Positions 11,491-22,770 of a stretch of 64,000 nt of DNA are shown one piece after another. The notes under the pieces are model-generated. The model saw nothing but the letters and a program-made list of their open reading frames with translations, had not been told where the DNA came from and searched no databases. This DNA is from Amblyornis subalaris (lineage: Eukaryota; Chordata; Aves; Passeriformes; Ptilonorhynchidae), in contig JACAXG010000093.1 in the NCBI GenBank assembly GCA_018881555.1, positions 806,001-870,000 of the forward strand. Direction: 5' to 3'. The position numbers and the translations under genes were made by a program. How positions within the stretch are numbered: position 1 is the stretch's first letter; each line of letters starts with the position of its first letter.

Positions 11491-12585
11491 AAAGCAAAGC
11501 CACGTGGGAAGACTTTGCTCCTAAGAGCTGAGAGATTAGAAAAAGAGGACTTCATAAAATGAATGTAAGGATAACACAACACATATTTTTATGTATTTAT
11601 ATATATATAATTGCATGCACTTATATTAAAATTAATATAAAATATTTTTTATTCCAGTCCAAGTCTCTTAATCTGTCCTTAAAAGAGCTCATTTCACTTT
11701 GTCTCTGGACATGTCCTTAGAGTAAGAAAATGATTAATCTGACACAGAGGAGACCAGAAGAAAACAGGTAAATCACTTTCCAGTAGAACATTTTTTGTCC
11801 ATGCCTTGTACGAAATAACAGGTCCAAACAGCCCAATTTGCTGTGGAACTTGTTGAATATCTTTTTTTTAAACTACATTTTAGATTTTTTCTAACCCTTC
11901 CTAGAGCCTTAACTCCAGCNTGGATGAAGTCCTTCTCTGAAATGCCAATTACCCTTATCCAATGAGACATAATTTTCTCACAGCCTGAATTTTCCCGGGA
12001 AAACGTGCCCCCATNATCCTGTTCAAGAGCCTCAGCCCCAGGCTGTGAGCTGAGGGATGAATCCATGCACAGCCGGAGCTGTCCTGGAGTGGGGACTGTG
12101 ATGTCATCAGAACTGTCAGGGATGTGCTGGAGCTCTTTCCCAGACATTTATTACTTTTCCTGGGAATGTGGATATTCCCCTCCTATCTCGCTCTGTTGCC
12201 ACTCTGTGTGATAAGGAAAACCTGGGATTTATTGCTGCCTCTCTCTTGAGGCTCTGCTAAAGTGTCTTTATTCAATTTATTTATTCAAAGTGCAACCTGA
12301 GGTCAGTTCCAATCAAAAGTGTCTTAACTTGGGTGAGAATAAACTTTACAAACCTCCATGGAAGTGCCTGATAAAATAATTTTTGGAAAGAGCCCTGGAG
12401 CTGACACATGTAATCCCCAAATGTCCTCATTATGGCTCAGACCTTTTTATTGAGTCTAATTTTGGGAGGTTTCTGTGTCATTTGCCTCACCACTGATTTG
12501 GAGAATGTCTTTATTAATCTGCTGAAGTAAGAATTGTTCAGACTGAGTAAATCCACTCAACCAGACGGAGAGGATTTTGATTTCA
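11491..12585. other. Unique stretch with AT-rich blocks
   Basis: A strongly AT-rich block at about 11575-11665 includes an alternating TATATATATA run. A second AT-rich block is at 12255-12300. No gene is recognised. Confidence 0.5.
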
Positions 12586-13010
12586 TGGAACCACAGGATC
12601 CCTTTTGTTGTAAAAGCCCTCCCAGGCCACTCCAGCCATTCCCAGCAGTGCCAATCCCACCACTGCCCCTTGTCCCCAAGTGCCACATCCACAGGGCTGT
12701 TAAACCCCTCCAGGGATGGGCACTCCACCCCTGCCCTGGGCTGGATANACTTTTCCATTGAGAAATTTTCCCGATATCCCACCTGAGCCTCCCCTGGCAC
12801 AGCTCGAGGCCGTTCCCTCTCCTCCTGTCCCTCTCTGTCCCTGTTCCCTGGGAGCAGAGCCCGACCCCCCCTGGCTGTCCCCTCCTGTCAGGAGTTGTGC
12901 AGAGCCAGGAGGTCCCCCCTGAGCCTCCTTTTCTCCAGGCTGGGCCCCTTTCCCAGCTCCCTCAGCCGCTCCTGGGGCTCCAGACCCTTCCTCAGCCCCG
13001 TTCCCACAAG
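12586..13010 (-). mobile_element. CR1 LINE copy, type C end, 425 bp
   Basis: A long 5'-truncated copy. Its 3' part is type C (CCCCAAGTGCCACATCCACA at about 12676). Its body carries the blocks GGCACAGCTCGAGGCCGTTCC (about 12797, interrupted reading) and CTCCTTTTCTCCAGGCTGGG shared with type B. The same body sequence lies in opposite orientation at 13893-14335, making a widely spaced inverted repeat. Confidence 0.93.
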
Positions 13011-13892
13011 AGCACAGGAGAATTAAAATATAATTAAAATTAATAATAATTAATTACTGTTCTTTAAATGAAAATTAACACTTTCAAAAGCACTTAAGAG
13101 CTAAATCCACCAAGATATCTGAAGAGCAGATTTCTGACCTGCTTGAGTGGGGTCTGAATCTCAGCGTGGGTGTCTCTCCCCATCCTGGANGAAGTTGTTG
13201 GGGATTTGGGAATGTTATTTCCAGAGATCCCTCGGGACATTTGGTTTCTTTGGGGCAGTTCACACCTACCAGTGCAGAGGTCACGTTCCCTGTGTGAGTT
13301 CAGCACCACCGAGGCAGTCGGAGGTGCCAACTCCGCTCATAAATATGCATGAGCCAGATGAGTGTGGAGCTGTGCCAGCCGTGCCAGCCGGGATGTTCCT
13401 GGCACACCCACACATCCCCCTGGGATATTCNATGGAGCCATCCAGAAATGCTGCTGTGCTAAATGTGTTGTTGCTGGGGGTGGGGGTTTTAGGGTCCAAG
13501 CTCTGCCCCAGAAATGTGCTGAATTTAGTGGGAATTCCCAAGGAAGAAGGAAGCTGGGAAGGAATAGGAAGCTGTCGGGTTCCTCCGGGAGCACCCAGAG
13601 GGTTGGGATGAGCTCGGGCACAGGGCTGGAACAGTTTCTCCAAGGCAGGTGGAAATGGGGGTTTGGGCTCTGTGGGAGGAGCTCCAGGGATTTACACAAG
13701 GAAAACTCAGGTGTGATGTTGAAACCTCCTGGGATTCAAAGGTGGCTTGGGATAAACTGGTGGGTACAATTCGGGGAGGGAGAGATGTTCCAACAGACTG
13801 TGAGGTAAAAATAAACTATTTCGCTTCACAATTGTGGGATGATTTTCCCTAATAGGCATTGAGCTAATCCTAAACTTACGGTCCTTGAGTCA
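13011..13892. other. Unique spacer between inverted CR1 copies
   Basis: It begins with a very AT-rich run at 13020-13082 (repeated TAATTAAAAT-like text), directly against the 5' end of the CR1 at 12586-13010. The rest is mixed. Frames at 13147-13611 (plus) and 13281-13699 (minus) overlap and show no recognisable domain. Confidence 0.5.
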
Positions 13893-14335
13893 CATGGGAA
13901 GTGGCTGAGGGAGCTGGGAAGGGTCTGGAGCCCCAGGAGCGGCTGAGGGAGCTGGGAAAGGGGCTCAGCCTGGAGAAAAGGAGGCTCAGGGGGGACCTTC
14001 TGGCTCTGCACAACTCCTGACAGGAGGGGNCAGCCAGGGGGGGTCNGGCTCTGCTCCCAGGGAACAGGGACAGGAGGAGAGGGAACGGCCTCGAGCTGAG
14101 CCAGGGGAGGCTCAGGTGGGACATCAGNAGGAATTTGCTCATGGAAAGAGTGGTCAGGCCTTGGCAGGGGCTGCCCAGGGAGGNTTGGAGTGCCCATCCC
14201 TGGAGGTGTCCAAGGAATTCCTGGATGTGGCACTCAGTGCTCTGGGCTGGGGANAAGGTGGGGATTGGGCACAGCTTGGACTCCGTGGGCTGGGAGGGCT
14301 TTTCCATCCTCCAGCATTCCAGGATTCTCTGATCC
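13893..14335 (+). mobile_element. CR1 LINE copy, type B, 443 bp
   Basis: A long copy with body blocks CTCAGCCTGGAGAAAAGGAG (about 13965), ATGGAAAGAGTGGTCAGG (about 14139) and the type B end ending near CCAGGATTCTCTGATCC. A short stretch containing GGCTGAGGGAGCTGGGAA appears twice, at about 13902 and 13940, as a small internal duplication. Confidence 0.93.
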
Positions 14336-15680
14336 TGCTGCACAGGACATTCCATGGAGTTACTCAGGTGTTTCTGGTTTGTTTTGTTTCCAAGTCTTTG
14401 CAGCATCACTCCCGTGGGGGAGGTACCCCAGGTACCAGGGCACTCCCCTGTGAATCCCTGCCCTGCTCTCATCAGTGGGTGTGGGGAGAAAACGGAGTTN
14501 TTTCAGCCCAAGGAAATAATATTGCCTGAGATCTTTGTAAAAGACAAAACCTGCCTCAGTACCCACGTGAACCNGATCCAGAGACAGGGAGAGCGAAGGG
14601 AGTTGGTGCTTCCAGATTCCCACAGACCAAATCATCCATCCTGTCTAACAGGCAGGAGAAGCAGCCTTGGACCTCTGGAGCACTTGGCTTGATTGACAAC
14701 CTCCCGAGCAGCCCAAGGTTTAATTTGGAAGCTGTCAGGGAGCAGGGCTCGGCTCCTCAGCACTGAGCAGACACGAGCTGGCAGCTTGGCACGGGGGGCA
14801 GGTTCCCTTCCTTTCACCTTCATGTGTTGGCTGCAGAGCCACAGACCCCATGTCCCAAACGCCACCCAGGGCAGGCACCTCCTTTGTGCTGGGCACAGAC
14901 ACAGCTCCTCGCTGGGGCTCTGATCCGTGGGGAGAGCTCTTTGGAGTGGGAATGCAAACCAAGCCCATCTCCAGCCCTGGGCTCTGACCCACGTGGTCCT
15001 GTGGGGTGGAGGTGGCCGTGGTGGCCCTTGTGTGGCACCTTGAGGGCTGTGGCCAGAAGCCAGCAGGGTGGCTTTGAAGGACTTGCTTCAAAACAAGCCA
15101 GTTCTATTTCTGTTTTGGCTTTAGCTTCTTCNCATCCCTTTTCCCTAATCTTTTGGGCTTGTTAAGCAGGCCTAGGAGGATTTTTTGGCTTTCTTTTGTC
15201 AGACAAGGACGCTTTGATAGATATCAAAACACTCCAGCTGCAGCAAAAATCGGGAGAGTTAATGAGGAAAGACCTCCAGGATCACTGAGCCCAACCCAGC
15301 ACTGGGATTTGGGGAAGGGGAGGAGGTGCCTGTCCCAGGCTCTGCCCCTGTGTGGCTGCCCTTGACCAAGCTCCAACCTTTGGAGCAGTTGACCTCAGGA
15401 ACGGGATGAGATCCCTCCCCAGAAAGCTGCAGGAAATGTTTGCATACAGCAGCTTTTACCTGCTACAAACAATCCCATAAATCCTCTCCTGAAAATAATA
15501 AGACCCAGTAGAATACCAGTGCAAGGCTTACAATTCCTGCCCAGGAGCTGTTTTCCATGTGAAAACACACAAAGCCCACGGAACCCTCAGCTCCAGGTTT
15601 TATGGGAAGGTTCAGTGTCGTTTAACAAAGGATAACAACAGCAAATCCATCAGGGTGGGAGAGGAGCGAGTTTGCTGTGC
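14336..15680. other. Unique non-coding stretch
   Basis: About 1.3 kb. At 15262-15304 the wording AGACCTCCAGGATCACTGAG hints at a short, old minus-strand CR1 tip. A run of AATTACC-containing palindromes follows and is listed separately. No coding gene is recognised. Confidence 0.45.
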
Positions 15681-15760
15681 AACATAAATTACCTCGTTGT
15701 TGAGGTAATTACCTAAATTACCTGAGCAATATAAATTACCCGGCATGAATTATGCCTTTT
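15681..15760. repeat. Cluster of short palindromes and AATTACC repeats
   Basis: A perfect 9-bp inverted repeat, AATTACCTC (15687-15695) and GAGGTAATT (15702-15710), has a 6-base spacer. The word AATTACC recurs about four times in 50 bp. A second near-palindrome, GGCATGAATTATGCC, lies at 15742-15756. An AP-1-like TGAGTCAT follows at about 15806. The cluster could be a transcription factor platform or only AT-rich chance structure. Confidence 0.6.
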
Positions 15761-16205
15761 AGCCTAATGAATCCCATTTATTCACCAAAAATGCAGGACC
15801 TTTATTGAGTCATCTGCCATCAGTCAGCGTCAGTCTGGGCTCTGCTGGAGTGGAACTGGGAGTTCTGCACGGGAAAACTCCCCAAGCAAACTCTCCTGTC
15901 CCACTTTGGGGCTGTCACGTCTTTGGGTTTGTTCTCTGTCACTCGGGGGACACTTCCCTCCTGCTGTGGGTGTGTGTTGGGTGGAACAGGGGCAGAATCC
16001 AGAAACCCCAGCCCGAGCTGGGGCTCTGAACTGCACGTGGTGCTTGCATTAACCTCATTTCTATAAAAAGACCGGGAAATAGGGAAAGAGAGCCACGAGG
16101 GATCACAGGTAGGAAGGTGAGTGGGTGGTGCTCGTTCCTGCAGTCGTTTCACACGAATTTAGAGGATGATTTTGGATGTGGGGAGTGTTGCAGGTAAATT
16201 CATGT
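15761..16205. other. Unique non-coding stretch
   Basis: AT-rich for the first 50 bp, then mixed. No gene or repeat recognised. Confidence 0.5.
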
Positions 16206-16304
16206 GATCCCAGAATCAAGGTCANNGAGTCCAAGCTGTGCCCAAACCCCACCTTGTCCCCAGCCCAGAGCACTGAGTGCCACGGCCAGGCCTNCCTTGG
16301 ACAC
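16206..16304 (-). mobile_element. CR1 LINE fragment, type B 3' end
   Basis: About 100 bp. The type B end GCCCAGAGCACTGAGTGCCA lies at about 16263. The 3' tip is reduced to GATCCCAGAATCAAGG, and a double N sits where GGATCATTGAGTCC would run. Confidence 0.88.
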
Positions 16305-17837
16305 AGTAAATGTTCAATATTCATCTTTTCCACGGAAGTTTCTGTCAAGGTTTGGTGGGGCAGAGGGCAGAAACCTCAGCTTGAGAAAAAGCCCCAAATC
16401 AATTCTTTCCTTGTGCTCCAGTTTCTCTGCTGACTGTGCTCAGCATGGAACAAACACTAGGAAGGTGTTAATATTTAAAGGGGCTATAAAATCGTGTTTG
16501 CTTTAAAGGCAGAGCATATTAGCAAAGGGAAAAAAACTCTGCTCCTTAAGTAGTTTCATCTTTATTGACTTTGTTTTTTTGGAGTGAACTGACAGCACGG
16601 GGAGGTGACAGTGGCACTGTGGGAACGGATGGCGATCCAGTAACGTCTGGATTTTGAAAGATTTGGGTAAACTACCTCCTTTTATTTTTCAGGAGTTGTG
16701 TCATTAATTTTTTGAACAGGGCTGTTCAGAGCTGCCGTGGGCTGGGGACTCGGANCCCTGCTGAGGTGTGCGTTGGTGTCGCACAGGGTGCTGGCAGCCA
16801 GCTCCAGAGCCCTTGGGCGCTGATTCATGCTTGGTTTAGCATAAAAGCCGTCAGCTCTGGGAGGTGTGAGCGGCATTCCTGCAGCCAGGGTTTCGCAGCC
16901 CGCGCTCCTCTCACGCTGTCCGTCTGATGCCCCTGGAAAACACGTTCCTCTCGTTCCCATGGACTGTGGGGGGAGCTGCTCCCAGCCCGCGGCTGTGTCT
17001 GCCAAACTGCATCCCCCGCGGCCAGGGACGAACCTCCCCAACCGCTCCCTGCCCCTGGGGCTGGGACTCACCCTCCCGTTGGAATTCCACACGCATTCCA
17101 GGGAATGCTGGCAGGGGGGAGTCACAGCTCCTGCTCTCCTTCCCGACAAATTCATCCTCAGCCTGGAAAGCTCGAGCTGGAATACAAACCCTGTAGTTAT
17201 CAATAATGCACTTTGGGACGAGCCCAGAGCCACTCGGAGTCGGTGNCTCATTTTAAGGCAGTTTTATTTGGAGCAAGGCACAAAGGAAAGTTATTTCACA
17301 GTGAGATAACTTTTTGGAGCTGACATTTTTATTTTATTTGTGACCTCCTTGGGTGATCGCTTGAAGTGTTAAAGGGAATAAAAGCTGGCATCAGTCATCA
17401 GAGTGGAAGTGAAGTGGGGCAAGACTTCTATACACTTACACACATATATGTATATTCAATCAAGCGTATATATTTCAAAATGCNTATTGCAAGAGAGTAT
17501 CCCGGGGAAAAGGTGGGTTGAAAAGCCAAATCAGAGCTTCCATAACCTCTGTTATTCCTAGGACAGGCCATCAGTGTGCAGGTGAACAAACCTTCACCCC
17601 TTGCATACCTGGAGCTGTCCCTCTGAAAATTCCCACCACTGCAGCCTCCACGGTGACACATGGAAAAACCCCAGCAGGGAATAGCTGGGGCTTTTTACCT
17701 CCTCCCTCCAGGGAAAAGGCCCCTGGAGACCCAGCCCTGGGCTCGTGCCCAGGGGCTGTTACAGGCTGAGGGTCTGTGGGGTGTGGGGTCCAGCCCCTGG
17801 CAGGGATCGCCCCCAGCCCCTTCCCCATCTACGCCCC
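16305..17837. other. Unique non-coding stretch, 1.5 kb
   Basis: CpG is moderately enriched at about 16866-17080 (about 14 CpGs by eye), too weak to call an island. The stretch at 17415-17490 is AT-rich with the palindrome ACATATATGT. No gene is recognised. Confidence 0.5.
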
Positions 17838-17960
17838 AGGATCATGGAAGGGTTTGGGTTGGAGGGACCTTAAAGCCCATCCCATCCCACCCCCTGCCAC
17901 GGGCAGAGACACCTTCCACTATCCCAGGCTGCTCCAAGCCNTGTCCAGCCNNGCNCTTCC
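17838..17960 (-). mobile_element. CR1 LINE fragment, type A 3' end
   Basis: The last 120 bp of a type A copy, with the tip AGGATCATGGAAGGGTTTGG at 17838 and the palindrome region intact but diverged (CCCCTGCCACGGGCAGAG). Four N bases cluster at its truncated 5' border (17941-17955). Confidence 0.92.
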
Positions 17961-19252
17961 CTGGAGCTGGATGAGGCAGGACCAGGATTGGTGCCCATGG
18001 GCTGAGGACNTCCCAGTATTCCCAAGCACATTCCCAGCACTGCCACAGCTGCTCCTTGTGGTGTTGTTCCTCATGGGTTGCATTCCAGCCCCTGGAAGGG
18101 CCACATTTCNGTTCTCTCCAGGCTAATGAGGGTCAGGAATGCTGGCTCTGGAAGGCAGGGTCGTTTTCCTCCCTTCCCAGGGCACTCTGACGGACACCAA
18201 CAGGGAGCTGGAGCCGTGTNCCTGTCTCTCCTTTGGACAAACAGCTCCTGCTAAACGGGGGAATTCAATCCTGACACCCAAAGGTGTCCATTGATCACAG
18301 CCCTCCCTTCATTGGGTGTTCCTGGCTTCTATGTCCTACAATTCCTGTTGCTTTTGCATTGCAGGAACCAGTCAGGAAGGAAGCAAAGAAATCTGGATAA
18401 AAACAGAATCCATGGGATCCCAGGCTGGGATTAATCTGGTTTAAAGTCGTGTTCCAAGGCAGGCATAGGGGCTNCATGAGCTCACACAGATCCAGGTGGC
18501 CTTTTGGAGTCCCAGGGGGTCCTGCAGGAGCAGCAGGGGCTGTTCTGGGGACTGTGACTGCAGGAAGAGCTCAGGGGTCAGAAAACGTTGTCAGAACATG
18601 CACATCAAATAATAATTCATAATAAACTTATTGAGTTGCCTTAAATAAAATCCCATCGACATCCTTTATTTTCTAGTGGGAAATCAAGGATTTCTGGTAG
18701 TATCCATTTTTTATTCTTGGGAGATGTAACATTTGCAGGGCTCTCATCTCCACAGCCCCGTGGCAGAACGAGGATGGAGCAAAATCAGTCCTGGCCATGT
18801 TTTTGGAGATTAAAGATCGTCATCAACCAATCCCTCTGTGGGGGCTCCTGCTGCTGCTCCACAGCTGTGCCGAGCTGGGGGATGGGAAGGAATGGGGGAT
18901 CCCAGCTGGGGCCAGCTTCCAACAGGGAATTCCACGGGCTTAGCCCTCCAGCCGGATTTGTTATGCAAGGAAGCAGAAAAGCTCCTGGATGGAAAGATTC
19001 TGGGATGGGCAACGACAGAAAAAGGCACCAGTTGGAGACAGTGGCAGCAAAGAGGGAGGAATTTTTGGGTACGTTAGTTCTGGAAACAATGGAAAATCCC
19101 TTATCCTGTGCTGTCAGGAGCCACAAGTCCTGCAAAGCCCAGAGCCAGAAAACAAAGGGATTTTTTCATAGCCTGGGTGACAGAGGTAATTTTCTAAAGG
19201 AATTTTTCTTTCCTCCAGCATGTCCAGCTGTGCAGAGGGAAGTGTTTAACCT
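17961..19252. other. Unique non-coding stretch
   Basis: About 1.3 kb. A plus-strand frame of about 259 codons spans 18717-19496 but includes the GGAT tetramer array and has no recognisable domain. It is more likely a chance frame. Confidence 0.5.
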
Positions 19253-19297
19253 AGATGGATGGATGGATGGATGGATGCATGGATGGATGGACGGATG
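19253..19297. repeat. (GGAT)n microsatellite
   Basis: About 11 copies of the tetramer GGAT/ATGG with two single-base interruptions (GCAT near 19278 and GACG near 19291). Confidence 0.95.
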
Positions 19298-19938
19298 CTG
19301 GGTGGCCATGGAGTGCTGGGCAGGACAGGGAAAGGATCTTGGGGTCATGGACCTGCCCCTCCCCTGCTCTGCCTTACTCTTGCAAGAAAATATGCTGCTC
19401 CTTATTATATTTAATTATATATTTTATTATATTTTATGGAGCTCTCCTGAGCACACTGTCACTGCTCTGCCCTTCCCAAGGGAATCTTACGGATGATAAA
19501 ACTTGGAAAAATACGATCTAAAACATTTCAAAGATGACAAATGTTCCTGTTGATTATGATGGGACTTCAAGGGATTTTTATCAGGAAATCCTGGTGGTGT
19601 AATTTTAATTTTTCATCAACTGTACCCCGGGTGCAGCTTCATAACCCAGAGCGTTTGAGCACCGCTGAGGTCTCTTTGTGTTTTCCAAGCTGTTGTGGGC
19701 AACAAATAATATTAAAATTAATATGGAAACTCTCACACTCATTCCGTTTCCCCTCTCCTGAGAGACAGAACACATTCCTCGTTTCCTCCACGGTCAGAAA
19801 TTGTGATGTGAAACACTCTCGGGGTGTGTGTGATGGATGGATTCCATCTCCCAGCCGCAGGATTGTCTCAGCACCGTCTGCACAGAGATTTCCTTGCAGC
19901 TGGATGGTCGATGTTGGAATGGGATACCCAGGGAAATG
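19298..19938. other. Unique non-coding stretch
   Basis: AT-rich at 19400-19440 and 19530-19620. Nothing else recognised. Confidence 0.5.
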
Positions 19939-20085
19939 ATGGAGTCCCCATCCCTGGAGGAGCTCACAATCCGTGTGGATGGGGCACGTGAGGACATGGA
20001 GAGTGGTGCCCATGGTGGTGATGATGACTGAAGGTTGGGCTGGGTGATCTCAGAGGGCTTTTCCAACATGAACGATTCTGGGATT
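19939..20085 (+). mobile_element. CR1 LINE fragment, type C 3' end
   Basis: It starts at about ATGGAGTCCCCATCCCTGG and keeps the 3' end to AACGATTCTGGGATTCC. The central GTGGCACTTGGGGAC block is diverged to GGGGCACGTGAGGACATGG. It lies directly upstream of a second CR1 in the same orientation, so two insertions sit in tandem. Confidence 0.82.
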
Positions 20086-20109
20086 CCATCCCAAGAGGAA
20101 GAGACCGGA

Positions 20110-20352
20110 GGGAATGGCCTCAAGCTGTGCCAGGGCCGGCTCAGGTTGGACACCAGGAGGAATTTCTCCATGGAAAGGGTGGTCAGGCCTTGGCAGAGGC
20201 AGCCCAGGGAGGTTTGGAGTGCCCATCCCTGGAGGTGTCCAAGGGATTCCTGGATGTGGCACTCAGTGCTCTGGGCTGGGGACAAGGTGGGCATCGGGCA
20301 CAGCCTGGACTCGGTGACCCTGGAGGGCTCTTCCAGCCTCAGGGATTCCATG
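20110..20352 (+). mobile_element. CR1 LINE fragment, type B 3' end
   Basis: A well-preserved copy with GGAATTTCTCCATGGAAAGG (about 20160) and the type B end GGGCTGGGGACAAGGTGGG (about 20274). The tip is reduced to CAGGGATTCCATGG. It follows another CR1 after only about 25 bp. Confidence 0.93.
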
Positions 20353-20465
20353 GTGAGAAGGTGACAATAGTGCCCTAGAAAGGAATGCAGCCTGTCTGCA
20401 GTCATGGGGCAGAGTTTGGGGTCTGGGCAGGCCCGAAGGGAGACCCTGCCTGGGTGAGGCCCATC
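20353..20465. other. Unique spacer before pentamer array
   Basis: Short unique sequence. Nothing recognised. Confidence 0.5.
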
Positions 20466-20570
20466 CTCAGCTCAGCTCAGCTCAGCTCGGCTCAGCTCAG
20501 CTCAGCTCAGCTCAGCTCAGCTCAGCTCAGCTCAGCTCAGCTCAGCTCAGCTCAGCTCGGCTCAGCTCAG
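20466..20570. repeat. (CTCAG)21 pentamer array
   Basis: Twenty-one perfect-length pentamers in 105 bp. Nineteen read CTCAG and two read CTCGG (20486-20490 and 20556-20560). On the minus strand the unit reads GAGCT when phased one way, and AGCT occurs in nearly every unit. All frames are open, so it encodes repetitive peptides on paper, but nothing suggests real translation. Confidence 0.97.
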
Positions 20571-21989
20571 CTCTCCCTGGGTGGCTGTGGCAATGTGTCT
20601 CTGGCTTTAATTGTTGGCAGTAATTAACCATGGAGGCAGCTGTCTTTGATTATCCCTTGTAATGAGTCAGCCTGTCCTGGAGGCTCCTGCCAGCGGTGAA
20701 CTGCACATCTGGGAGCTCCCAGCTCACCTCTGGCACACCCTGTGGCAGCTGCTTGGTGCCAGCCTCCCCCCCCTGCTCTGTGAGACAACCCCACCACCTT
20801 CCCAAGCTGCTGTGGGGCCTGAGAAATCCTGCCAGGAATGGCTGGGAAGGTCGAATGCTGTGGGAATCATTTACGGAGTCGTGCGAGCACCCTGAGGAGC
20901 AGAGAGGCAGCAATAACACAAGGACAGCTCTGCCATGGGAGGGGCCAGGCTTGCAAACTGATTGTGGGAATTGCCAAGTCCTCAGTGCTGGGATGTGTTA
21001 CTTCCCTTAAAAAGTTTTGTTGTGCTTTTTCAGCCTTTGAAATGTTTTGAACAGTTTATTCTTCCATCACAGCCGATCTTTTCCTTCCGCAGTTTGCTTT
21101 GCAATTTTTTTTCCGTGGAATTCTGGTTGGCATTTGTTGTGAGACCCTGGATAACAAAGCTGTGTTTCCTTTAAATTTGCTGTAGCCATTTGCATGGCTC
21201 TGCACCCCCCGAGATCGTTTGTTCAGGGAAGTGTTTTACGCAGGGAGATCCATCCTCATCCCTGCACAGAACCACGGGCAGAGTTAATGCTCTGTGTCAG
21301 CGTGGTGCCCCCCAATCCTCAAACCAGCAATATTCTCAAAAATATGGATGTGCATGTTTAATAGGTGCAACTACGCCTGGAAAAAAGAGAGCAAAATACA
21401 TCAAATCCATCAACCCCTCTGCTTTGTGAAGATGCTAAACAGAAGTCACTTTATCAAATAAAAAGCGATGGCATTTTCATAACAGAGAGTAATAGGGAAT
21501 TATTTTATTTACTGCAAGGAATGATGGCCCGTCTCCTCCAGGATGATGGGAAGTAATATCGTGTTGTAGAACACGAACCAGCCCGAGATACAATCACATT
21601 ACTGGGCTTGTTGGAGCATTTGTTCCAATAAAGCCGGAGCGGGGCTGCCATCGATCANGGAGCTGGGAGCACGGGAGGTGTCTCCTCTGGCACCTTGAGG
21701 CAGAGCAAACCAAGCTGGTTCAGAGCTGCTGCTCACCGGGAGCGGGGCCGTGCTCTCCCTCGGAGCAGAGATGGAGCAGCACTCCCCTTTCCCATGGCTC
21801 CGTGCTGCACTGGAGCCTGAGGGTGATTTATCGTCTGCGGCTCAAAACTGGGAAATGAATCCCGAGTCTTGGGAAGGGCTTGGAGCAGCTGCTGGGGAAG
21901 CTTGGAGTTCAGCAGCGCTTCAGTNGCCTGCCTGGAGCTGCAGTTGGACAGCTGGGCTCTGCCACTGCTGCCACACAGTGTAGGGAATT
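20571..21989. other. Unique non-coding stretch
   Basis: About 1.4 kb, including AT-rich parts at 21340-21600. Text at 21868-21890 (GGGAAGGGCTTGGAGCAGC) recalls CR1 but stands alone. No gene is recognised. Confidence 0.45.
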
Positions 21990-22462
21990 CTGGATTCTGC
22001 CCCTGGGCTCAGGTGAGACCCCACCTGCAGAGCTGCCCCAGCCCTGGGAACAGCACAGGGAGGATGTGCAGCTGCTGGAGAGAGTCCAGAGCAGGGACAC
22101 CAAGGGGATCAGAGGGATGGAGCAGCTCTGCTGGGAGGAAAGGCTGGGAGAGTTGGGATNATTCAGCCTGGGGAAGCTTTGGGGTGATCTCGTTGTGGCC
22201 TTCCTGAAGGAGCTGATGAGAAACATGGAGAGGGACTTGGGACAAGGGATGGAGGGACAGGACACAGGGAATGGCTTCCCACTGCCAGAGGGCAGGGATG
22301 GATGGAATATTGGGCAGGAATTGTTCCCTGGGAGGGTGGGGAGGCCCTAGCACAGGCTGCCCAGAGAAGCTGTGGCTGCCCCTGGATCCCTGGAAGTGTC
22401 CAAGGCCAGGTNNGANAGGGCTTGGAGCAACCTGGGACAGTGGAAGGTGTCCCTGCCCATCT
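21990..22462 (+). mobile_element. CR1 LINE copy, type A, broken in palindrome
   Basis: A long copy that starts further upstream than most (CTCAGGTGAGACCCCACCTG at about 22009; GGAGAGAGTCCAGAGCAGGG at about 22077). It runs to GGTGTCCCTGCCCAT at about 22460 and stops in the middle of the palindrome; the right arm CAGGG and the last 60 bp are replaced by unrelated sequence. Three N bases fall at 22412-22416. Confidence 0.92.
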
Positions 22463-22647
22463 CTGTGAGAGCTGGGATGTGGCAAAATGGCATCGTTGCT
22501 TTGATTCCCTATTTTTGGGGGGTGGAATAGGAAACAAACCCCAAACCATGTCCCTGTTAAATGTAAGGCTTCTGTTCAAGTGTGAACGTTGATTTTAGAG
22601 TAATGTAAGGCTTTGTGTTTTTTGGTACCAAAAGTGGGCTATGGAAT
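22463..22647. other. Unique spacer
   Basis: Short unique sequence between two CR1 copies. Confidence 0.5.
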
Positions 22648-22770
22648 TTAATTTCATAGAATGTCCTGAGCTGGGAGGGACCCACAGGGACCATCAGTGC
22701 AACCCCTGGCCCTGCACNGACCCCCCAACAATCCCCCCTGTGCCTCCCTGGGAGCATTGTGCAAACACAG
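22648..22770 (-). mobile_element. CR1 LINE fragment, type D 3' end
   Basis: The tip reads TTCATAGAATGTCCTGAGCT at about 22653, followed by GGGAGGGACCCACAGGGACC and the block CTCCCTGGGAGCATTGTGCA. This is a different CR1 subfamily from its neighbours; its only close relative in the window is at 43384-43520. Confidence 0.88.

Noticed and set aside
11575..11665. AT-rich TATATATA block as a promoter TATA box or origin
   Set aside because: Too long and repetitive to be a specific signal, with no gene beside it.
18717..19496. Plus-strand open frame of about 259 codons
   Set aside because: It crosses the GGAT microsatellite, has no recognisable domain and overlaps long frames on the other strand.
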